Assembly (NCBI GenBank): GCA_012518535.1
Contig: JAAYRX010000144.1
Span: 1 to 40,297, forward strand
Length of the DNA stretch: 40,297 bases
Origin: Clostridiales bacterium
GTDB taxonomy: Bacteria > Bacillota > Clostridia > Caldicoprobacterales > UBA3941
Direction of reading: 5' to 3'
The notes under the pieces were generated by a model. It saw only the letters and a list, made by a program, of their open reading frames with translations. It did not search any database and was not told the origin of the DNA. The translations under genes were made by a program, and so were the position numbers. Numbering within the stretch: the stretch's first letter is position 1; every line of letters begins with the position of its first letter. Below, piece after piece: positions 34,483 to 40,297 of this stretch.

Positions 34483-34511
34483 TTGTATCCGTCAATAAGA
34501 TGTGCTATAAT
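34483..34511 (+). promoter_or_regulatory. SigA-type promoter for yqzL-T-box-pheST
   Basis: TTGTAT (34483-34488), exactly 17 bp, TATAAT (34506-34511), starting just after the methyltransferase stop codon. Confidence 0.7.
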
Positions 34512-34653
34512 ATGAAAAAAAGAACGGATGCAAGGCAATTCAGAATTTTATACAAACTTATACATAGTGTTATGACTTTCATATTGAGAGTTTTAGTCTA
34601 TAGGTATAGCGTTGCAATACGTTAAAATGCGGTTATAAAGGAGATGGTTCCCT

Positions 34654-34743
34654 GTGTTGGCTGATGCTATATGGAAGATATTCGAAGCTACGGGTTCCGT
34701 TTCTGCCTATATGCTTTACAAAAAATTAATAACCCTGGAATAA
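34654..34743 (+). CDS. yqzL: YqzL-family small protein, 29 residues
   Basis: A short gene absent from the ORF track. Translation from GTG 34654 gives MLADAIWKIFEATGSVSAYMLYKKLITLE and stop (shown here as one short protein in two parts: MLADAIWKIFEATGS and VSAYMLYKKLITLE). The W-K-x-F-x-x-T-G-S-x-x-A-Y-x-L-Y-K pattern matches small YqzL-like proteins as I recall them from Firmicutes. AAAGGAG lies 10 nt upstream. It sits downstream of the promoter at 34483 and ends 10 nt before the first T-box stem, so it should be transcribed regardless of tRNA-Phe charging. Function unknown. Confidence 0.7.
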   Translation: MLADAIWKIFEATGSVSAYMLYKKLITLE

Positions 34744-34744
34744 A

Positions 34745-34979
34745 GGCAATGATGGAGAAGAGTACATTCTACCTTGTTATTCAGAGAGGGGATGTCATGG
34801 GCTGGAAGCATCCCTATAATCGGAGATTGGAAGTTCGCTCCTGAGCTGTAGGCTGAAGTGGTAGTAGGTCTGACCGGTGTAGCCGTTATAGTTATACGAG
34901 GTTTGGTTTACACAAACAAACTTGGGTGGTACCACGGAAAAGTTACCTCCGTCCCATGATTAGGGATGGAGGTTTTATT
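34745..34979 (+). ncRNA. T-box riboswitch (phenylalanine) upstream of pheST
   Basis: Stem I is closed by GGAG (34754-34757) and CTCC (34838-34841); the specifier in GGAAGTTCGCTCC is TTC (34834-34836), a phenylalanine codon. The T-box sequence GGGTGGTACCACGG lies at 34924-34937. The terminator is ACCTCCGTCCC (34945-34955) with GGGATGGAGGT (34963-34973) followed by TTTATTT. Uncharged tRNA-Phe should relieve termination and raise pheST expression. Confidence 0.92.
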
Positions 34980-35032
34980 TATAATATGGATAGATTTCAG
35001 AGAAACAGTGATATTGAAAGGAGAAATGGATT

Positions 35033-36052
35033 GTGCGAGAGATGTTAGAGAAGATACGCAACCAGGCGTTGGATAGCATAAGAGATGCAAAGCAATCAGA
35101 TGATTTAGAAGCAATCAGGGTTAAATACCTGGGTAAGAAAGGTGAATTAACTCAGATTTTGAGGGGGATGGGAAAGCTATCCCCGGAAGAAAGACCAGTA
35201 ATGGGCCAGTTAGCCAATAAAGTCAGGGGAGATATTGAATCAGAATTATCTTCCAAGGTAAGGGAGATAGAGGAAATGGCTCTGGCAAAGAGATTAAGGG
35301 AGGAATCCATTGATGTAACCCTGCCCGGGAAAAGACCATCCTTAGGTGGGTTGCATCCCCTTACAACTGTATTAAACCTAATAACTGATGTTTTTTTGGG
35401 AATGGGTTTTAATGTAGCTGAGGGTCCGGAAGTAGAACTGGATTATTATAACTTCGAAGCCCTAAACATACCGAGGAATCACCCTGCCAGAGATACCCAG
35501 GATACCTTCTATATAAATCAAAATATCCTGTTGCGCACTCATACTTCCCCCACCCAAATCCGGGTCATGGAAAAACAGAGCCCCCCAATAAAGATAATTG
35601 TACCGGGAAGAGTATACAGGTCTGATGCCGTTGATGCCACCCATTCACCGATATTCCATCAGATAGAGGGGTTAGTGGTGGATGAAAACATTACTATGGG
35701 GGACTTAAAAGGCGTATTGGATGTCTTTGCCAAGAGAATGTTTGGAGAAAAAACCCGAACCCGATTCAGGCCTCACCATTTTCCTTTCACCGAACCCAGT
35801 GCCGAAATGGATGTTAGCTGTGTAACCTGTGAGGGTACTGGTTGCAGGATTTGCTCAAATACCGGTTGGATTGAAATCCTGGGAGCGGGTATGGTGCATC
35901 CCAAAGTGTTGGAGTATGGGAAAATAGATCCAAACAGATACTCTGGATTTGCATTTGGTATGGGACTGGATCGTATCGCCAACCAGATATATGGCATAGA
36001 TGATATACGGCTATTATATGAGAATGATATAAGGTTTTTGAGCCAGTTTTAA
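35033..36052 (+). CDS. pheS: Phenylalanyl-tRNA synthetase alpha subunit
   Basis: A 339-residue class II synthetase subunit that carries the catalytic site of the alpha2beta2 enzyme. Seen: the N-terminal coiled coil ([29 protein letters not shown]), motif 1 region [10 protein letters not shown], motif 2 [41 protein letters not shown] and motif 3 [18 protein letters not shown]. Start GTG 35033 lies 9 nt after AAAGGAG; the ATG at 35042 is too far away. pheT follows 56 nt later. Controlled by the phenylalanine T-box. Confidence 0.97.
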   Translation: MREMLEKIRNQALDSIRDAKQSDDLEAIRVKYLGKKGELTQILRGMGKLSPEERPVMGQLANKVRGDIESELSSKVREIEEMALAKRLREESIDVTLPGKRPSLGGLHPLTTVLNLITDVFLGMGFNVAEGPEVELDYYNFEALNIPRNHPARDTQDTFYINQNILLRTHTSPTQIRVMEKQSPPIKIIVPGRVYRSDAVDATHSPIFHQIEGLVVDENITMGDLKGVLDVFAKRMFGEKTRTRFRPHHFPFTEPSAEMDVSCVTCEGTGCRICSNTGWIEILGAGMVHPKVLEYGKIDPNRYSGFAFGMGLDRIANQIYGIDDIRLLYENDIRFLSQF

Positions 36053-36108
36053 TGGACAAAGCTTTCATATAAACAAATACAGATATCAGGTTGGAGAGGA
36101 GAAGAGAG

Positions 36109-38502
36109 ATGTTAGTACCAATAAAATGGTTAAAAGAATATATTAAACTGGATGTCTCCGCGCAGGAGTTGGCCGATGCTATGACCCTAACCGGTACGAA
36201 TGCAGAGGGCGTCACACAAATAGCTGATGATATAAAAGATGTAGTAGTAGGAAGAATTATAGAAATTAAACAGCATCCCAATGCAGATAAACTCTTGACA
36301 TGTAACGTGGATATTGGAAAGGAAACCCTACAGATTGTCACAGGGGCCCCAAATGTGGCATCAGGTCAATATGTCCCGGTGGCTGTTAATGGTGCATTGC
36401 TTCCCGGTGGGATAAGAATCAAAACCGGGAAGTTGAGGGGGGAACTTTCCCAGGGTATGTTGTGTTCTGCCGAGGAGTTGGGGCTGGAACGAATGGGATA
36501 TATGGACGATGGTGTGGATGGAATTCTTGTCTTCGACAGAGAATACCCATTAGGAATGGATATAATTGATGCCCTGGAGCTGGAGGATGAGGTAATTGAT
36601 TTTGAAGTGACCTCCAATAGGCCTGATTGCTTAAGCATAGTAGGCATAGCCCGTGAAGCTGCCGTTACCTTAGGGACTATCTATAGGGAGCCCCAAATTG
36701 CATTGGATAAGGGTATAGGTAATGTAGAGGATGAGGCCAGGGTTATTGTGGAGGATCCCCATCTTTGTAGCCGGTACTGCGCCAGAGTGGTTAAGAATGT
36801 GAAGATTGCTCCATCTCCCCGCTGGATGAGAAGAAGGCTGGCAGCCGCAGGGGTGAGGCCAATTAACAACATTGTTGATATAACCAACTATGTTATGCTG
36901 GAAATGGGCCAGCCCATGCATGCCTTTGATATTGATAAGGTAGCCAACAATACTATAATGGTAAGAAAGGCCAGGAAGGAAGAAAAATTGATTACCCTTG
37001 ACGGTCAGGAAAGGAATCTTACAGAGGATATGCTAATTATTGCAGATCCGGAAAAAGCCATAGGTATTGCTGGGGTAATGGGAGGACTTAACACAGAGAT
37101 AACATCAGAGACTACTAATATCATTTTGGAAAGTGCCAAATTTGATGCCGGGAGCGTAAGGCTGACCTCAAAGGCCCTTGGCCTCAGAAGCGAAGCATCC
37201 AGCCGTTTTGAGAAAGATATTGATATAGTAAACGTAGAAAGGGCAATCGACAGGGCTGCTCAGCTTATTCAACTACTTGATGCAGGTACGGTAGTAGAGG
37301 GTAAGCTTGACGTATGTAGCGGTGATTTGGAACCCCGGATTATCGAAACCAAATGGGAAAGAATAAATCAATTGCTGGGTGTGGAATTAACGGCAGACAT
37401 CATAAGTGATATTCTGGAATCCCTATCCTTTAAAGCAGAAGTCAAGGGAGATTTACTAAAGGTGACAGTTCCTTCCTATAGGCAGGATGTAATTGGAATG
37501 GCGGATCTGGCTGAAGAAGTAGCCAGAATTTATGGATATGATAAGATACCCATGACTCTTATGAAAAACACCATTGCCTTAGGCTCCAGAACGAGGGAGC
37601 AAACATTAACAAATAGAGCTAAGGATGTACTTGCTGGTATGGGCCTATACGAAGCCATTACATATTCATTTGTGAGCCCAAGAATATATGGAAAAATTGG
37701 TTTCAAACCTCAGGAATATCCCGAGTCTGTAATAATAGAAAACCCCTTAGGCGAAGACCAGAGCTCTATGCGGACCACATTGATTCCCAGCATACTGGAG
37801 GTATTGTCCAGGAATCACAGCCATAGAATCCATGAATGCAAGATATTTGAGATAAGCAATATTTTCATACCCAAATCCAAGCCCATGACGGATCTGCCTA
37901 TAGAGAGACTTACCCTGTGTATTGGGGAATATGGTTCAGACCTTGATTTCTATAGCCTTAAAGGGCAGCTGGAAGCTTTGTTCCATGTATTTGGATTTTC
38001 TGAAGAAATTGAGTTTGAGCCTCAGTTGCATCCTACTTTCCATCCAGGGAGGACAGCTGGGGTCATGCTTGCAGGACAGAGACTTGGCATATTGGGGCAA
38101 GTACACCCCAACATATGCCAAACCTATAACCTTGGCGATAAGGTCTTGTTGGCAGAGCTGGATTTTGGCTTAATGTTGAAAAAAGCGAAGACAGAAAAAC
38201 AATACACAAAGTTACCCAAGTATCCGGCGGTTACCAGGGATCTGGCAATAGTTGTGGCTAAAAATGTGTTGGCAGGTAAGATTGAAAAAACCATCAGGGC
38301 TACAGGGGGACAACTGCTGGAAAAGGTCGAGCTCTTTGACATTTATGAAGGGGATCAGATACCTGAAGGGCATAGGAACTTGGCTTATTCCTTAAGCTAC
38401 AGAGCACTGGACAGAACTCTGAAGGACTCCGACATTAATCATATTCACGATGGGATTATTCAAGCTCTTGAGACTAAATTCGGGGCTCAATTGAGAAAGT
38501 AA
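36109..38502 (+). CDS. pheT: Phenylalanyl-tRNA synthetase beta subunit
   Basis: A 797-residue subunit. Domains in order: N-terminal MLVPIKWLKEYI, EMAP-like tRNA-binding domain (about 39-150, IKQHPNADKLLTCNVDIG), B3/B4 editing domain (RPINNIVDITNYVMLEMGQPMHAFD), B5 domain, the catalytic-like core (SFVSPRIYGKIGF) and a C-terminal ferredoxin-fold anticodon-binding domain (KYPAVTRDLAIVV). The track start TTG 36091 lies inside the ribosome binding site; ATG 36109, 7 nt after GGAGAGGAG, is preferred. It pairs with pheS, and a hairpin follows the stop. Confidence 0.97.
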   Translation: MLVPIKWLKEYIKLDVSAQELADAMTLTGTNAEGVTQIADDIKDVVVGRIIEIKQHPNADKLLTCNVDIGKETLQIVTGAPNVASGQYVPVAVNGALLPGGIRIKTGKLRGELSQGMLCSAEELGLERMGYMDDGVDGILVFDREYPLGMDIIDALELEDEVIDFEVTSNRPDCLSIVGIAREAAVTLGTIYREPQIALDKGIGNVEDEARVIVEDPHLCSRYCARVVKNVKIAPSPRWMRRRLAAAGVRPINNIVDITNYVMLEMGQPMHAFDIDKVANNTIMVRKARKEEKLITLDGQERNLTEDMLIIADPEKAIGIAGVMGGLNTEITSETTNIILESAKFDAGSVRLTSKALGLRSEASSRFEKDIDIVNVERAIDRAAQLIQLLDAGTVVEGKLDVCSGDLEPRIIETKWERINQLLGVELTADIISDILESLSFKAEVKGDLLKVTVPSYRQDVIGMADLAEEVARIYGYDKIPMTLMKNTIALGSRTREQTLTNRAKDVLAGMGLYEAITYSFVSPRIYGKIGFKPQEYPESVIIENPLGEDQSSMRTTLIPSILEVLSRNHSHRIHECKIFEISNIFIPKSKPMTDLPIERLTLCIGEYGSDLDFYSLKGQLEALFHVFGFSEEIEFEPQLHPTFHPGRTAGVMLAGQRLGILGQVHPNICQTYNLGDKVLLAELDFGLMLKKAKTEKQYTKLPKYPAVTRDLAIVVAKNVLAGKIEKTIRATGGQLLEKVELFDIYEGDQIPEGHRNLAYSLSYRALDRTLKDSDINHIHDGIIQALETKFGAQLRK

Positions 38503-38509
38503 GCAAATC

Positions 38510-38531
38510 GGGCAGACGGTTACGTCTGCCC
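38510..38531 (+). terminator. Hairpin after pheT
   Basis: GGGCAGACG (38510-38518) and CGTCTGCCC (38523-38531) form a perfect 9-bp stem with a GTTA loop. It is followed only by ttactatt, so termination may be incomplete. Confidence 0.6.
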
Positions 38532-38632
38532 TTACTATTCCAGAGTTTGCTTAATTTATATCGGGTTTCCCACAAGGATGTAAGTTTAATATTATTTAGT
38601 GTAAGATAGTATTGTTTTTTTCGACAATATGC

Positions 38633-38661
38633 TTGTATAAAAATGTCAAGTAATATATAAT
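38633..38661 (+). promoter_or_regulatory. SigA-type promoter of zapA
   Basis: TTGTAT (38633-38638), exactly 17 bp, TATAAT (38656-38661), giving a leader of about 70 nt before zapA. Confidence 0.7.
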
Positions 38662-38737
38662 ATATCCAAGTTATCCAACATCCTACTTCTTTTTTGACAA
38701 AGTATGTGATGAATATTATAGAAGGGGGACGTCGGTA

Positions 38738-39055
38738 TTGGGCAAAAAAAGCAAGGTTATTGTTAGGATTGGTGGAAGAGAATATGCTGTGAGGGGAACT
38801 GAGTCCGAGGAGTATATTCATAAAGTGGCTATTTATGTGGATAAAAAAATGAATGAGATATCTGCAAACCAACCACCCCTTAGTACTTCCATGCTAGCCA
38901 TATTAACAGCTATTAATCTCGGAGATGAGGTAATAAAGCAGAAGGACCAAATACAAAACCTTAAAAATGAATTGAATGAGGCCAGGGAAATGATTAAAAT
39001 GCTTGAAGGCGATAAGCAAAATATCTACGACATGACAAAAAAAATACGTGGCTGA
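38738..39055 (+). CDS. zapA: Cell division protein ZapA
   Basis: A 105-residue FtsZ-associated protein that bundles FtsZ filaments. The N-terminal domain has KSKVIVRIGGREYAVRGTESEEYIHKVA followed by MAILTAINL-like ALNLADE residues (LAILTAINLGDEVIK), then a long C-terminal coiled coil (about 63-100). The start is TTG at 38738, about 8 nt after GAAGGGGG. Length fits ZapA of Firmicutes. It lies between pheT and mutS2, an order that is common in this group. Confidence 0.88.
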   Translation: MGKKSKVIVRIGGREYAVRGTESEEYIHKVAIYVDKKMNEISANQPPLSTSMLAILTAINLGDEVIKQKDQIQNLKNELNEAREMIKMLEGDKQNIYDMTKKIRG

Positions 39056-39449
39056 TGGTGGTATTTTGAGGTATTATGGTACCCTAATGCTTGTATATGT
39101 CTATTTTCAATCGCACACCGTCCAATAAAGCAAAAGTACCTCTTCTAATTCACTTTATTGAATTTAAAGGAATTCCTGCGAAGAATTTGTTGTATTTAGT
39201 TAGAAGAATGTATTATTGGGAAAAATATGCATATACTATGAGCATGTGGACGGTACAGGCGAAATTTAAAGGGAAATATTAGGGAAATAAAGGATTTATA
39301 TCATAAACGCTGAATCTTATAATAAATGACAACTGAAGATCGCCTATTTGGCTTGTACTTTACGGATTTCATCACTGATCATATCCACTGACCACATTCA
39401 TGGTAGGGAGAATTAAATAGATGGGGGATTTCTTGTGGAGGATAGACAA
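39056..39449 (+). other. Non-coding gap between zapA and the small gene
   Basis: This stretch contains only a 63-codon ORF (39091-39282) without ribosome binding site or recognised similarity. A possible promoter TTTATA (39295-39300), 17 bp, TATAAT (39318-39323) could serve the next gene and mutS2. I see no RNA gene or repeat in it. Confidence 0.4.
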
Positions 39450-39662
39450 ATGGACCAGGTGATTAGCAGTATAGAGAAAAATATTAAGAAGTGTGATATT
39501 CTAAACAATGTATTAAGAACTAAAATGGCAGGAGAAGCTATTGATTTCAATTGGTATTATAAGAGGGGTTACAGTGAAAAAGAGGTTTTAGTTGGTGTTG
39601 AATTAATTGATTTATACCTTAAATTGAGAAATTATTTAAGTAAAACCAATGATACCAGATAG
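39450..39662 (+). CDS. Hypothetical small protein (70 aa) before mutS2
   Basis: I do not recognise this protein. It is charged and mostly helical in appearance (MDQVISSIEKNIKKCDILNN, then YYKRGYSEKEVLVGVELIDLYLKLRNYL), soluble, with one cysteine. The track starts at GTG 39435, but ATG 39450 lies 8 nt after GGAGG and is the better start. A terminator-like hairpin follows at 39686. Its own ribosome binding site and terminator support a real gene. It sits between zapA and mutS2, where other Firmicutes carry different small genes. Function unknown. Confidence 0.65.
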   Translation: MDQVISSIEKNIKKCDILNNVLRTKMAGEAIDFNWYYKRGYSEKEVLVGVELIDLYLKLRNYLSKTNDTR

Positions 39663-39685
39663 TTTATAAACCTGTATAAATTCGC

Positions 39686-39708
39686 GGTGCATTTGTGCGC
39701 CTTTTTTT
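39686..39708 (+). terminator. Terminator after the small gene
   Basis: GGTGCA (39686-39691) and TGCGCC (39696-39701) pair with one G-U around TTTG and are followed by seven T residues. Confidence 0.7.
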
Positions 39709-39794
39709 ATGCAATATTTCAAGAGTTTCTGTTCTTGTTTTATGAAATGGGTTATATTGTTGAGAATAGGGGTAGATTTTAGGAGGGAATCAGT

Positions 39795-40297
39795 TTGGAT
39801 CAAAGGACTCTTAGAGTATTGGAATATCATAAAATAATTTCATTATTGGAAGAATTTGTTCTATCGGACTTAGGTAAGGATTTGTTAAAAAATGTTACAC
39901 CTTCATCCGACATTACCAAGATAAAGAATATGTTGGATGAGACAAGCCAAGCTTGTAGTGTAGTAAATTATAGTGGTTATTCGCCAATGGATATTTTCCC
40001 TGATATTCGGGATATCCTCCGAAAAGCAAAGGTGGGATCAATACTATCGGCAGGGGAACTCTTAAAAGTCGGGTCAGTATTAAAAGTATCCGGACGAGTG
40101 AAGGCTGATATAGGGAAATACCCAAAATCAGAGGATATACCACTTATAATTCAAAAGGTTAAGACCTTAATATTGAATAAGGATCTAATGGATGAGATTT
40201 TTCGATGTATCGAAGGCGAGGAAAGAGTTTCAGACTATGCAAGCAGGCAATTGGCCAATATCAGAAGGCGTATCACTAGAACCAATGAAAGAATCCG
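39795..40297 (+). CDS. mutS2: Endonuclease MutS2, N-terminal part (cut by window end)
   Basis: Not in the ORF track because it runs off the window. From TTG 39795, behind AGGAGGGA, the frame is open to the end (167 codons): DQRTLRVLEYHKIISLLEEF, SDLGKDLL, IKNMLDETSQACSV, then DIRDILRKAKVGSILSAGELLKVG and ASRQLANIRRRI. This is the N-terminal domain typical of MutS2, a dimeric ATPase with a C-terminal Smr domain that acts on recombination intermediates or collided ribosomes. The ATPase and Smr domains lie outside the window. It follows zapA and a small gene, matching the usual zapA-mutS2 neighbourhood. Confidence 0.9.
   Translation, partial: MDQRTLRVLEYHKIISLLEEFVLSDLGKDLLKNVTPSSDITKIKNMLDETSQACSVVNYSGYSPMDIFPDIRDILRKAKVGSILSAGELLKVGSVLKVSGRVKADIGKYPKSEDIPLIIQKVKTLILNKDLMDEIFRCIEGEERVSDYASRQLANIRRRITRTNERI

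Noticed and set aside
38694-38722. TTGACA-17 bp-TATAGA promoter match directly before zapA
   Set aside because: Transcription would start at or after the zapA ribosome binding site. The TTGTAT-17-TATAAT match upstream is better placed.
39091-39282. 63-codon ORF between zapA and the small gene
   Set aside because: No ribosome binding site, no recognisable similarity and a composition unlike neighbouring genes; probably chance.

Overview
The window is chromosomal core sequence from an anaerobic, endospore-forming member of the Clostridia (Bacillota). Supporting signs are pyruvate:ferredoxin oxidoreductase, a flavodiiron protein, an FNR-like regulator with Fe-S type cysteines, the late sporulation sigma factor SigK, a DUF3787-type spore-surface protein, CodY, two T-box leaders, frequent GTG/TTG starts and strong GGAGG ribosome binding sites. 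I cannot name the genus. I see no tRNA or rRNA gene, CRISPR array, prophage or intact insertion sequence.

Layout. 1-5.2 kb: the 3' end of the PFOR gene, a small spore-type protein, an arylamine N-acetyltransferase, a heavy-metal-associated (HMA) protein with an FNR-type regulator behind a perfect FNR box, an unknown acidic protein and a MATE transporter. 5.4-10.4 kb: an F420-ligase-family protein, flavodiiron protein FprA, then on the minus strand lysA followed by a DegV protein. 10.7-20.1 kb: a plus-strand run comM-dprA-topA-trmFO-hslV-hslU-codY-fur family (DNA uptake and processing, topology, tRNA methylation, proteolysis, nutrient and metal regulation). 20.4-28.3 kb: a three-domain sugar-nucleotidyltransferase/phosphomutase-like protein, RNase J, MltG, a U32-family tRNA hydroxylation protein and sigK. 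28.4-36.1 kb: yqeG-aroE, T-box-thrS, the infC-rpmI-rplT operon with its leader, an rRNA methyltransferase, and promoter-yqzL-T-box-pheS. 36.1 kb to the end: pheT, zapA, a small unknown protein and the 5' end of mutS2.

Most genes are housekeeping, so the interesting signals are mainly regulatory. The best are: (1) a perfect 11-bp inverted repeat that would pair with the Shine-Dalgarno of sigK in read-through transcripts, with a SigK-like -10 element inside its loop; (2) a TTGAT-N4-ATCAA box placed exactly as a class II FNR site in front of the HMA-FNR pair; (3) two diverged copies of an unrecognised coding-like relic about 19 kb apart; (4) a 29-codon YqzL-type gene, missed by the ORF track, between the pheST promoter and its T-box; (5) an ATT initiation codon for infC; (6) a phosphomutase-like domain that has lost its catalytic serine.

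Several starts in the ORF track were moved to fit ribosome binding sites (topA, hslU, rnj, mltG, sigK, yqeG, thrS, infC, pheT, the DUF3787 gene and the small gene before mutS2). The partial mutS2 is absent from the track. All promoter and hairpin calls were made by eye.
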